Assembly: GCA_015179125.1 (NCBI GenBank)
Contig: WHVA01000078.1
Span: forward strand, 1-64,000
DNA from: Gautieria morchelliformis
Lineage: Eukaryota > Basidiomycota > Agaricomycetes > Gomphales > Gomphaceae
Length of the DNA: 64,000 nt
Direction of reading: 5' to 3'
Below the pieces are notes generated by a model. That model saw only the letters and a list, made by a program, of their open reading frames with translations, ran no database searches and had not been told where the DNA came from. This document shows, piece after piece, positions 21,643 through 33,342 of the stretch. The stretch's first letter is position 1. The number at the start of each line of letters is the position of its first letter. Both the position numbers and the translations under genes were made by a program.

Positions 21643-24600
21643 ATGACCAGCAGCGAGAGCGAGTCCCACAGACCTCGCGAGCCCGTCGACGCGGTCGGCG
21701 CCGCCGTCCTCCACGCGCCCGCGGCGCCGTCCCCAGAGCCCGCCCTGCCGCACGCACACACCACCACGAACGCTGCGGCACTTGCGGCGCTGCTCGCCAC
21801 CGCGCTCGCCGATGTGGAACGCCTCAAGCGCGCCCGCGACGCTGCGACGAGGAGGGCCGTGTGTGCGGAGAATGTGCTGAGGGCCATGACGGGCGAGGCG
21901 GGGCGCGGAGGCGCCTCGGACGGGGACGTCCAGATGCAGGACACGCACCCGCACCTGCCAGCGGGCACCGCGGAAACCACCATTACACAGGCCGTGACTG
22001 CACCCACCACCGCGAATACGTCCCCCACCTCGACGAGCAGCCCCACCACAGCTGCAGCCGCCGAGACGTCGACCGCCACCAGGGCAGCTGCATCCCCCAC
22101 AGACAAGCCCAAATCACAGCATCCCGAGGTGCGTAAATGTATATGTATATTATCGACTCCGTTGCTCAGCGCAGAACAGAAACAGGATTCCGCGCACACA
22201 GACCATGCGCACACCCTCACACCGACACCCGCAACAACACCCACAATAACAACGACAACGACAGCGGCAACCACGACGACGACGACGAAGCAGCAGCAGC
22301 ACCCGGGCGAGGCACAGCACCCCCCCGATACAGCACCGCACCCCGAGCCCCAGGACACACAGCCGGCCCCCGCACAGCCCGCACAGCCCGCAGGCGCATC
22401 GCAGGCACCCTTCCCCGCGCGGGACCAGGCCCTGGGTCACGCGCCGGCCCCCGGGCCCGCGCCCGCCGGTGCATATGCGCACGCACAAGCACATGCCAGT
22501 GCGCCACAGCCACACACCCCCGCGCTCGCCGCGCTCCTGGCCGCCGAAGCCCGCGCGCTGCGCGCCGAGGGCCGTGCTGCGCAGCTGGCCCGTGCGGTGG
22601 CTGAGCTGCGTGTGCTGGACGCGAGGCGGAGGAGGTTTGCGGGAGGGCTGGAGGCGTGGGCTGGGCGGGCGTGGGCGAGGGTGGAGCAGGAGGGCAGCGG
22701 GGGCGGGTCTGCGCAGGGAGAGGCTGGGGTTGGGGCTGGGGAGGCGGAGGAGAGGGAGAGGGAGGCGCCGCGCGATAAGGACAGGGCGGGGGGCGACGCG
22801 CTGGGCGCGGATGCTGCGTACGCAGGCGACGGCGTGGGCGTGGGCGTGTTCAGGGATGAGTGGCCGTTCGGCCTCGAGGGGGACCGCGAGGGCGACCGAG
22901 ACGCCCACAGCGAGAGGAAGCGCAGCGACGCGTCAGACCACCCCCGCACCCGGCTCGAGTGGGACGCCGACCCCTACGACCGCACCTTCCCGTACGACGC
23001 CCACGCCCGCAGCCACCACCACCCCTACGATGCACGCCCGTCCGCATTCCCATACAGCCCGTACGCCGGGTACGCCGCGCCCGACAGCGACGCCCTGGGC
23101 GCGGGTGGTCCGCTCCCGCTGTCCCTTCCCCTCACGCTTGGCGACAGGCGCCGCATCGAGGACATCGCGTATGGGCGCGTCGGCGAGATGGCGCATGCGG
23201 ACCGCGAGCGGGAGCGGGGGTCCGCATCCGTGTCTGAGAGGGAGCGCGGGCGGCGCGCACTCCGCCGCCCCACGCTGAGCACCACCGGCACGAGCACGCA
23301 CACGCACACGCACTCCCTCACGCACTCCCATACCCACCCCCACCCCCATCCACATCCGCACCCTCCTGCGTCCGCGCTCAACATCGCGCTTGCGATGAAC
23401 GGCCATGCACTCGCGCAGCCCCGCCCGTCGCAGCACGGCGCGGCGTCCCCGCACCCACATCCGCACCCGCACCCACACCCGCACACGGGCAGCCACGCCC
23501 ACGCGCACACCAACATGTCCGCGTCGCCGCACCAGCACGCGCACTACCCGGGGACGCCGCAGGCCGGGCCCTCGTCCACGCCGGGTCTGGGCACGGGCGC
23601 GGCTGCGGGGGGTGCGCACGCCGGCGCTGGCGCTGGCGCCGCGCACGGCACGTCCTCGCACTTTGCGGGGCCGTCCTTCCCCGCGCCGGGCGCGGGCGGA
23701 GGGGCAGGCACACCAGGCAGCGCAGTTGGAGGCGGCGGGGGACTCACAGCCGCGGGGTTCCAGCCGCCGTCGTTCCCCGTGCCTGCGGCGTCGCCGCGGC
23801 TGATGCACCCGGGGCAGGGGCACGGCACGAGCGCGGGCGGAGGCGGAGGAGTAGGCGGACACGCGCACGCACATGCGCACACGCAGAGTCTGCCGCTGGG
23901 GCTGGGGCGGCACACGGTCGCGGGCGCACAGGGACAGGCGCGGGTGTCGCCGACGATGGGCGCGGGCCGTCCGCGCGGGCTGAGCAGCGCGGGCGCGAAC
24001 GGCGCGCAGCAGCAGCAGGCGCGGAGTCCGCATCTGGCGCCAGGACAGGGGCAGGGGCAGGGGCTGTCGCCGCGCCTGGCGCATGCGGGCGCGAGGGCGC
24101 AGGGGCGGGATGGTACGCAATTGCAGGCGCAGGGCGCACAGGGCCAGCACCACGCCCAGAGCGCGGGCCAGAACCAGGCGCAGGGCCCGAGCCAGAGCCA
24201 CTACCCACACGCCCGCCACGCCACGCACCCCGCGGGGATCGGCAGCAGCAGCAGCAGCGGCGCGTACGCCAACTCCACAGACATGCTACCGTCCTTTCCT
24301 ATCCGGACGTACCTCGACGTCGTCCCGCCGCGCGCGCGCCCCGGCGCCGCGGCCGCCAGTGCAGGGAGCGCGCGGTCGGAGGAGGAGGGTGACGCGGGCG
24401 GAAGCGGAGGCCGTGGCGGGCGGTTCGGGGGGTACGACGACGAGGAGGGCGCAGGGAACCGCAAGCGGCGCCGGGAGGACGACGACGAGGTGAGCCGGGA
24501 CTGGCGTCGCCGCACACAGGATGCCGACGCTGACTGATACGCTCTGCTCCGCCCACAGCACGCCATGTATGCGACGACCCTGAAGCGCGCGCGCACGGCG

Positions 24601-26636
24601 TCGGGCTCCCCGCCCACCCCGCACGCCGCTGCGGGGCTCGAGCACCACCCCAAGCTCAACGGCGTCGGCCTCGCTCACGGGCTCGGCCTGGGACACGGGC
24701 TGGGCCTCGGGAGCACGACCGCCACGCCCGCGGTGGCGGTCGCGGTGGGGACGATCGCGGATGGGGACGTGGAGGGGGATGTCGAAGGCGACTCTGACGG
24801 GGAGGGGCGCGAGGTCGACGAGCTGGAGCGCGATTATGAGCGTGACGGTGTGGAGGGCGCGGGGGCGGGGGTGACGGCTGGGGCGGTGGGGGTGACGGCT
24901 GGGGCGGTGGGGGTGAAGGGGGAGAGAGGGGTGGACGCGGAGCTGGAGATGGAGCTGGAGGCGGATATGGATGCGCTGTCGACGGGGTCGATGGAAATTG
25001 ATGATTTGCTTCTGGAGGTGGCGGGCGCGGGGGATGGGGAGAGGAATGGGAGGGGGGACCGCGGCGGGGACAGGGACAGGGGATATGGGTCGGGGAGCGG
25101 CGGAGAGCGGATGGGCAGGGAGCGCGAACGCGAGAGGCGCGAGCGGGAGCGCCGCGAGAGGGACCGTGAGCGCGAGAAGGAGCGGGAGCGGGAGCGCGAG
25201 GCGCGCCTCACGAAGCCCGCGCGGAGCCGACCGCGAGGGCGCGAACGCGACAGGACGCTCCACGCCGAGGCTGCGCTCGTCGACATCCCACCCGGCATGA
25301 GCGGCGCGCAGGCGCATGCGCTGGGCCAAGGCCAGGAGTCGGGCTACCTGCGCGGCGCACCTGCGGCGGGTATGTCGCTGTCCCTCCCGGCGACGAGCGG
25401 CGCGTCGCTCCTCGGGACCCAGCTGACATCCGCGTCCGCGGCGTCGCTGAAGCCGCTCTTCCTCGCGGCGGGGCTCCCGCCAGGCGGTTTCCCCGCGACG
25501 AACGCGCAGGGGCAACGGACGTGCCGGCAGTGCGGGCACGCGGGGCGGTACAAGGAGGGAAAGTGCGTTGAGAAGTGGGGCCCGGGCCCTGAGGGGCCGG
25601 GGACGGTGTGCGATCGGTGAGCAGTCCTTCCGTCTCGCGGTGCGCGGGGCGTGCTGACGGCGCTTTTCTCGCGGACAGGTGCAGGAAGAAAATGAAGCGC
25701 GTCGAGCGCCGTGGGGACGCGCTTGCGCTTGCGAGCGCGAGCGCGGGCGCGGGCGCCGGGGCTGGCACGGGCGAGCGCCGCGGGTCGATCATAGCCCCGC
25801 TGTCCGCGTCCTCGTCGCTCAGCATGTCCCCGGCGCAATCACAGGCACAGTCGCAATCTCAACCGGTATCGCAGTCCCAGTCCCAATCCCAGCAGCAACC
25901 CCAGTTCGGGCGCCAGGCGCAGGCGCAGGCGTTCCCGCATGGCGCCCGCCCCACCGCACAGGCGCAGCCCCACATCGAGACGCTTCCTCTTCCGACACCA
26001 GCCCGCGCCCGCATGCGCACCAGTTCCGAGGTCTTCCCCAGCCGTGCCCCCGCATCCACGTCCGACCTCGACCACGACGCGCCTGCCGGCCCCGCGAGCC
26101 GCGCAGGCGCCACGCTCTCCGAATTCCTTACCCCCCGCCGCGCGCGCAGACCGCTCACCCCCGCGGCGGGGGCCGACGAGGCGGCCTCCGGCCACTCTGT
26201 AGGCGCCGGCTCCGCGTCCTCCGCGTCGAGTACGTCCCCCGTGTCCGGGGCGCCGCCGCCGTACCATCCCCTCTCTGCACCGGCGACGGAGCTCGCCGGC
26301 ACCGTGGCCACGTCCAAGGCCAAGTCGAAGTCACAGACGCAGTCCCAGGAGGGGTCGCCAGAACGTGAACGGGAGGAGGAGGAGGAGTACAATACGGCCC
26401 CGACCGTGCTGCTTGCTTCTGCTTCTGCCCACGCACACGCGGCGTCGTCTTCCCCGGGGAGCAGCAGCCCCCCGCGCAGGTCAAAAGAGAGGGATCGCCG
26501 TGAGCAGTCAATGCGTTCATTCGCCGTATGTTACACTGTGCATGGATCAAAACAAAATCCTGTCTCCCGCGGCTCGCCCGGTGTCCCCCCCTCACACGAA
26601 TATACCCCTCCCCCGGCGCGGGGAGCGTTGCACTAA
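21643..26636 (+). CDS. Low-complexity nuclear-type protein with a GATA-like CxxC...CxxC zinc module
   Basis: Inferred exons are 21643-22128, 22180-24489, 24559-25616 and 25679-26636, giving about 1603 residues in one frame. The first intron (51 bases) is strikingly AT-rich inside GC-rich exons. Early helical segments rich in Ala/Arg/Glu (about residues 35-90 and 270-340) may be coiled coils. The middle is Gly/Ala/Gln/His-rich with long His-Pro/His-Thr runs. A basic patch (NRKRRRE) and an Arg/Glu repeat precede the zinc module, with Cys at about 1254, 1257, 1283 and 1286, followed by RKKMKRVERRG. The 25-residue gap is longer than in classic GATA fingers. It is likely a DNA-binding or chromatin regulator in the nucleus, inferred from the module and basic tail. 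The last exon could be spliced further, because a GTGAGC donor-like site lies at 26499. Confidence 0.7.
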
Positions 26637-29054
26637 CCCTTCCGGGCGTTGTTGCGTCACGTTACGCCCGGTGTCTCTTCCAATTTTTCTCATTTTCGTC
26701 TCCCACCAACACAATATATGTGATCAGTGTACTTACTGTATTGGTTTTTTCTTTTTTTCTTTCCGATCTCTCAGACATGGCGTAATATGTAGACTTGAGC
26801 TTGAGAATTGAAGATGCATTTGGTGCTTATGTGCGGGCAGCGTCGGCTCATATGTAACATACTGTTCATTACCATGTCAAAAGATTTTTGCAGAAAAGTG
26901 ACGTAGGCCGATTTCGAAGAGCACGGCGGTGCCGCTCCTCCACCGTGGAAAGTAGCGGAAGACACGCCACGGGGTGCGCTGGCCATCAGAGCGGAACTCA
27001 CACAGGGGTACACGGTTCCGCCTCGATTGCTGGCGTCGGGCAGATCAGGCCAGAAGCGCCCAGTTGCGTGCTAAGGCATCACGTGCTTCTCCCGACGCCA
27101 GGAACAAATTACCCGCGGTCCACGGGGGGTTGACGTGTGGTGGAGTGGTAAGGCCGGCGTGGGCGAAGGCACGGTAAGGGCGCCCAGTCGGGTATGGGTG
27201 GCCCGGGAAGCAGCATGACCAGAGAAGCGGGTGCTGGCCCGATACGGGGAGGGAGGCGCGTGGCGATATTCACGCTCGACGCTTTGGGCGGCGGGTGCCA
27301 GGGCGTGGGGTAGCGCGGCATGCGGATGCTGGAGGTCGCCACTGGGCACAGGGTGCGCTTCAGATGGCCCTGCACGCCGTCCTTGCCCTGCCCTTGCCAT
27401 GTACGATGAATTCTCAGGGAACGTGGCTGGCAGAAGCACCCCGGGCGCGGGAGGCGCTGAAACGAGGCATCCAATGCGTCCCAAGGTTTATGCAAGCCGT
27501 GGCCTGGCAATCGCAGTGTGGCTGGCTAGTGGCGCTACCTGACACCTCGGAGGGCGAGGGGAAGCCGGCGAACTTGGAGATGACCTTCGAGCGCAGCAGA
27601 ACTCTAGCGCAAGGACTTGCTCGAATCTAGCGTGCGCTATTATTTGCATCAGCCTTGTTGAAAGGTACAGGGGAGGTGCTAGCTGATGTAAGTGGCACAC
27701 GGCAACCCGGTGCCTCTATGTTGGTACTCAGACGCGTTCGAATCCATTCCCGGGCGGATCTTCTTTCGATGCAGGTAGCGAAGCGTCCGAGCGGCCCAAG
27801 CCGAACCCGGTGGAGGCAATCATAATGCGTCGCGAGTTGCGCACTGAGCAGAAGTAACGAGGAAGAAAATCGTTGAGCTCCAGACCAGAGGAGAAACGCA
27901 AGAAATCGTTGAAAACACGCCAAATAATTCTGCAAACCCGGGTGAGAGTCTGTAATGCTAACATTATCCAGAAGAACCCAGTGGTGTGAATCAATGTATG
28001 AGGTGTCCCGACGCCGACGGATGGAATAATCACGGGCGGTATGGGTGACGCGTCAGAAGCTGTTGGACAGCAAACCAAGAGAAGACCACGAGTATAAGTA
28101 AATCTAGCCGGTGACGACAACGTTTCCAGCAAAATCCGCTCGCGCCCGCGCGGCATCTTGCGCACAGAGTTCAATTACCAACGGCAAATCGGTGCAGCGC
28201 ATCATGAGACGACAGCTTCATTGCGACTGTCAGCTGTAACACATGCCACACGCACCGGAGATCACAAAATTGTATTGTTTAGGGTCGAAGTTTGCCTTGG
28301 CGGGGCCTCACAGGCAATCAAAGCTGTAGACTTACCTGGCGCAGGCGTATTGAGTGGGGCCTGGACGTGCCATCACGACACACTGTACTGTCGGCCCTGG
28401 TGAGACACTCGTCTGCCCCGGATGATGAGCAATCAGCAGAGATCATTGAGCATCACCACGGACTGATTGCCTTCAAATTGGATTCGGCCCTGCTTGACCT
28501 GTCCAACCATCTCAAAAATTCCAGTTAGCAACCCGAGTACGACGTCGCTCCACTGGGTCGGAGAAGCGCAGCAGTGGGGTGTCAACTGCACACAAGTGCA
28601 AATTGGTTATCGGTACGTGCGTGGTGATGAAAAGCGGAGTGGCTTACATAAACGCCAATTATGGTTCCGACTCTACGCGTACCCGTGCTCCGCACGGGGG
28701 TCAGGTCAAACGAGCTGGGATAAATATATCCTATTCCTTGATTTCAACCAACCTTCTTTCTTGCTCGTTCAGGTGTCAAACCCTTGCCATTGTAGCAGTG
28801 AATCATCTCTTTCTGCAGGATTATATGACCACAAAGATGGCTTATTCATCTCTGTCCCTCATTACAAATCCTGACCAGGATCAATCTCAAAAGCCACCTC
28901 ATCAGGGCCACAAAATCTTTCCACTTGCCTATTCATGCATGATTCTCCACTGTGACAAACACATGGACACATGTGCTTTGCAGTCACCAGCCTGGGGAAG
29001 CAGGTCATCATCCTTGAATTCACCTGGCTCCAGGAGCACAACCTTGAGATTGAC
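26637..29054. other. No confident gene
   Basis: GC-rich to about 27600, then average. Several overlapping open frames on both strands (for example 27071-27542) have no recognisable motif and look like by-products of base composition. A pyrimidine-rich block at 26690-26765 may hold the transcript end of the preceding gene. From about 28760 the sequence probably belongs to the decayed 3' side of the hAT relic. Confidence 0.4.
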
Positions 29055-30745
29055 TCAGAACCCCTGGTCTTGCCATTTGTTCTCCTGTTCTAACTCTTTC
29101 TCCTCCCACTTCCAACTAGCCATGAAATCCAGGCATGCCTTCTTAATCATAAATTTGAGCACCTGGAGTTGTTCCATCAGATATGGTGAGATGTGGTTTC
29201 TGCAACATGTATCTGTCTCTGCACTAGCAGAGAAGACCCACTCCACAGGGACTGACAACACTTGTGCTGGGAGGTAGTCGAGTGCCCAATGAGAAAGTCG
29301 CAGATAGTTTCCATCATGGTGCTGGTTATGATTAGAATATTGAATCAGACAAGGAAATTATTACGCACATCCCACCATTTCACTAGGTCGACACTATATC
29401 GGGCCAGTTCGCAGCATGACAGTAAGAGTCCCATTCTTCTTCAATCAATGGTAAGCATGAGGTATGTCCTGTTTGAGTCTCATCGATTCCCTGGCCGAAA
29501 AGGAGAGTGTAGGCATTGTGTGACAAGGCTGGTAGGTTTATAGTCTCTCTGGTAGATTGAATGGCTGGTTGACACTCATCACATTTTGCAAGCTAAGCAA
29601 TCACAGTCACTTTTCATTGCATAGCGGATCGTTAAAACTAACCTCAGGTAGAATAGTCTGTTTTGCAAATGCAACCTGATTGGTCAGCCAATTCCTTTCA
29701 ATCCACCAAAATCTGAGTGATGGATGAAGAACTGGCCAAGGCTTGATTAGCAAACTCATATTGTAACTATTTGCCACATACCAATGGAAATAATATGAGG
29801 CTTTGAAAACTGACACTCGTTGTACTGTGAGGTCATTTTCTCAATTGCTGCATCGATCATCTTTCTTAGGCATGCCTTTGAAGGCTCCTTGCACATCCAA
29901 GTCCAGGAAGATAGGAGGGCATTGAAAGCCAGGAGTATGCAAGCAAGGATAGGGGTGTGTTCAGTGCACATAACAGCTTGTAGAGCATGAGCCAGCTTTA
30001 TGGAATAAGTATTGCACCTAGGTTAAACAGATAAACAAGACTTACCTCTAATACATCTTTTATATCCTTCAGAGGGAGGTTGACCGAGCTCGAGAGCGAA
30101 ACCCGAGGTGAGGAACGAGGTTATGGAAGGTTTGAATAGGGAAGTTGGGGAAGAACTTGGCTTCAGCTTGTGTGCTGCGCCTGCCCTATGTATGAGTCCC
30201 AATTTCTTAAGTCAACAAATAAGAGGGGAGGTTTGAGTCAAGAGGTGAGTGCTTAGAAACTAGCTAAGGATCAAAGTGGGTATGATAGTTGATATTCAGA
30301 ATGAGGAAATGGTGTGCATACAGGAGGGTTTATATACGGGCAAGATACGGATCAGGGGCAAGCATAAGCGGGATACGGGTGAGATAATCATAACTAATTT
30401 GATGCATGATGGAATGGAACAGATAATTGGCATCTTCTGATCATTGAGCCAGCGTGCTCAACAGTTGTCAGTTGAAACAATCTCTTTAAATTCCTCATGG
30501 TGAAGTTGAGAGGACTGAATTGTGTTCACAATGTTGCATGCGATTGCAACTGGATCATGCTGTAAGGCCTGTACAGGTGTCTGACTAGAAGGATTTACTG
30601 GTTTCTCAGTCAGGCCAAAATCACCCCTAGAGTTTTCTAATGTCTTGATGCTTGTGCATTCTTGTAGCATGGTGGCAACGGTGATGTGAAGTCGATGCGG
30701 GAAGCAGCTAAATACAGTAAGAAGACTGAGGATGTTCAATAACAA
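29055..30745 (-). mobile_element. hAT-type DNA transposase relic, split by an LTR
   Basis: On the minus strand three blocks are recognisable by order and motif. 30458-30745 has SCFPHRLHI, the Cys-Phe-x-His-x-hydrophobic pattern found in the middle of basidiomycete hAT transposases. 29607-29971 has the block around FNALLSSWTWM and IDAAIEKM. 29055-29261 is the C-terminal dimerisation region (VPVEWVFSASAETDT). The usual Arg of the ERVFS motif is replaced by Trp. An LTR-D copy (about 30060-30430) interrupts it. Stops and frameshifts separate the blocks, the N-terminal DNA-binding part is absent and no terminal inverted repeats were identified. It is dead. Confidence 0.7.
30060..30430 (-). repeat. 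LTR-D copy inside the hAT relic
   Basis: It aligns with 16907-17426 over much of its length (TGGCTTCAGCTTGTGTGCTG block, GAAACTAGCTAAGGATCAAA block, TTTATATACGGGCAAG). The exact ends are eroded. Its insertion separates the 30458-30745 and 29607-29971 blocks of the transposase. Confidence 0.65.
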
Positions 30746-30791
30746 TGAAACTTACATGATTTGTTGATTAGTGTCATGATTTGTTGATTAG

Positions 30792-31745
30792 TGTCATGAC
30801 CTGTTTATTATTGTATCAAGTTACCCCCTACTTTCCCTTTCATCCCTCCATCTCTATGTTTGCTCAGTTCACTACTCGCATCATTCGCCAGTAGTCATGC
30901 CATCAAACACGATCGACATCCTATAACTGGTATGATGGTTCATCACTGGCCCCATCACCTTCCCAATTTGAGCCCCTTTGGGTGTTCTTATGGCCAGCAT
31001 GCATTCACGGGGTGTCCTACCCATAGATCATGCAGGATTGACCTGTCAGACCAAGAGTCCATGCAGGGTAAGATGTATGCAGGTCTCAAGGCGTGTTTTC
31101 TTACATAGGTACCTTTGGCCACTTTCCTCTCCATTGTTTCATGTTCGCACTTCTGCTTAGTTCTATTGTATGTGTTTCATCTATTTGTATCCTGACTGCA
31201 CATCCCCTATCCAACCCTGACTCACAATGGCCTCTTTCCTATTCGCTGATAGCATACGGGCATTTGGTATAAGTAGTTTACATTCGCTTGTGCAAAACCT
31301 GACTACACTGTGACCATAATCTTAAGCCCTCTTCTCTAGACTACTACCTTTAACCAGAGTAGAGCTTAAGCACCACTGGTGAGTTTCTATATCTCACCTT
31401 CACCACCTTTCTTCAAACCCTTGTCTGTGCTGTTGGCAAAGGGCTCTGAAGGAGTACCTTCACCGGCGAAAGGATTGTTACTACTAAACAACCTTTCCGT
31501 AAAACCTTGCACGCTACATGGTCAAGTGTCATGGGCTATTTCGCTTTGACTGTAGACAGGGTGAGCTCCATTTGGGTAGCCCTCTTACTTCATAATATTT
31601 ATTAGCTTTACATTATTGGCCAAACTACATACCTTATCACACAAGCCCTTCGGGCATTCCCCATGTTCACTAATACACAATATTAACGCCCAAACCCAAT
31701 CCTGACAGTATAATTGAACTAACAGCTACAGTCAAAGCATTCTTT
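30792..31745 (+). mobile_element. LTR-B with a stub of internal leader
   Basis: The LTR runs 30792-31707 (TGTCATGACCTG...CCTGACA) and is followed by the same leader seen after the E1 5' LTR, including the ATAATTGAACT primer-binding site just after 31707. The rest of the element is missing. The segment around the LTR transcript start is shorter than in E1. A 22-base stretch (TGTTGATTAGTGTCATGA type) is duplicated immediately at its left end. Confidence 0.75.
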
Positions 31746-31826
31746 TACCTACTTCTCGTGTCATCTACGCAACAATAACAACCAGTCATTCATAGGACTC
31801 ACTCTACAGGTCCAGTTCCTATCCCA

Positions 31827-33342
31827 TGTTAAGAACATAAGTCATACTTAAGACTCAACCCGAGGGCTGAGCCGAGGTTTGGGAATGGAGGGCTTGGCTT
31901 CAACTTTGTAGGTTGTGCCCACTACAGTGTTCTGCCCTAATTTTGGGAAACGGATTCGGGAAGGGATTCGGCTTCAAGCCAAGGTTCGAAAATGAGATCA
32001 GATAGAGAGGCCGAAGATACGAGGATCTAAGTCAATATCAGAACTGAGGATTTAGCGTACATGGCAGGGGGTTTATATACTAATTGTAAGGAACGGAAAG
32101 AGGGCATCAATGCCTGTATCGAGCAGGAAGAAGGGTAGATGGACGATCATCAGAAATGGAACACGATTATCTAGGAAAGGAAGTCAGGGTGAATGATGAA
32201 CCGATAGGAACCTGAGTTAAGCCGAGAAGGGTTGCCGAGCAAGAGCCGATGCCGAGGCCTCAGGTCCACACTCGGGAATGGGTCTTAACAGTACCTCCCC
32301 CTTATGGCCGAACCCATGAGGCCATAAGTGATATCCCAGAGATTGCCAGGACAAATGGATTATGTAAGCTTTGTTTCACGTCTCTTCTCTTGCTTCCTCC
32401 CATCACCATCAGTAGACCCCATGTCAGACACTCAGGATGCCCAGGAACCCACAGTCGAAGAACTCAATGCGGAGCTTGAACGTGAGGAATGAGAGGCTGG
32501 GGAGAAGAGGAACAGGTTGAGGGAAAAATGTCGCCTTGCCCAGGAGTGAAAGGAAGCGGCGGAGAAGAAGAGGTTGGAGGCAGAATGAAAGCAAAGGAAG
32601 CTGAGGAGGAGCGGGAGCGGCAACGCAAAGCAGAAGCCAAGGAAGAGGCTCACAGGATGAGGGAAGCCAAAGAAGAGGCTTGGGAGACCAAGAAGAAGGC
32701 TCAGGAGGATAAGGCAAGGAAGGCTGACCAACATCAATGGAGGGGCCAAGCGTGCCATCCGACGCGGTGTACCACGACATCCCAGACGGATGGGAGTCTG
32801 ACTCCTCCATTTGGAAGACATACAACCAGGACAAGGCTCAACCCATGGCTGAGCAGCCAAAAAAGAAGCACAAGAAGCTGCGCAGCACCCCCAACAGCCT
32901 AGCCATTGCGAAGGAATGCGCGATCAGCGTGTACCTAGCGGCGTCACCATCACACACCATCAATGACCCTGCCTTACAATGGCAGGTAGCGATGGTCAAG
33001 GCCCAGTACATTGGCCCGCACGTGGACGGGGGCCAGTTCATCTTCCCTACCCGGGGAAGGGGAGATCAAACCACTTGGAGACCCGCTGATCTCCGAGACA
33101 GGCTTCCTACCACATCCCGTAGGAAAGGCACTGCAGCGACGTGTGCAATGGTATGATGTCTGCCCACTCAACGACACCCGCTTCGTTGAGCTCCAGCTGC
33201 ACGCAAAGGACATGCTGCAGTATCTGCACACACGTGAGATGATCAGCATGTTCAAGCACATCGAGCATGAGCAACTCACTTGCAATCCCAAATGGGATTG
33301 TTTCGTGATAGCGAGCAGCACCCAGCTCGACATCACGTCCCA
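31827..33342 (-). mobile_element. 3' end of a minus-strand Gypsy fossil: LTR plus 3' internal region
   Basis: The LTR at 31827-32290 (TGTTAAGAAC...GTCTTAACA) is followed to the right by GTACCTCCCCC, the reverse of a purine-rich tract next to a 3' LTR. From about 32420 the plus strand, antisense to this element, shows open stretches with a Glu/Lys/Arg-rich coiled-coil segment and then a second region to about 33340. The arrangement parallels the antisense region of E3. It is broken, with several breaks. The junction with E3 is marked by a run of ten A at 33341-33350. Confidence 0.55.

Noticed and set aside
22129-22179. Reading straight through this stretch as coding
   Set aside because: It is open, but AT-rich with GTGCGT...AACAG ends and exactly 51 bases, so an in-frame intron fits better. 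RNA data would decide.
22933-24228. Long minus-strand open frame (431 codons) and others antisense to the GC-rich gene
   Set aside because: Arg/Ala-rich shadow of very GC-rich exons. No conserved motif, while the plus strand has a zinc module and consistent splice sites.
24286-25539. Minus-strand open frame of 417 codons
   Set aside because: Same reason: composition-driven antisense shadow of exons 2 and 3 of the zinc-module gene.
27071-27542. Overlapping open frames on both strands downstream of the zinc-module gene
   Set aside because: No motif, no splice pattern, and length expected from the GC content.
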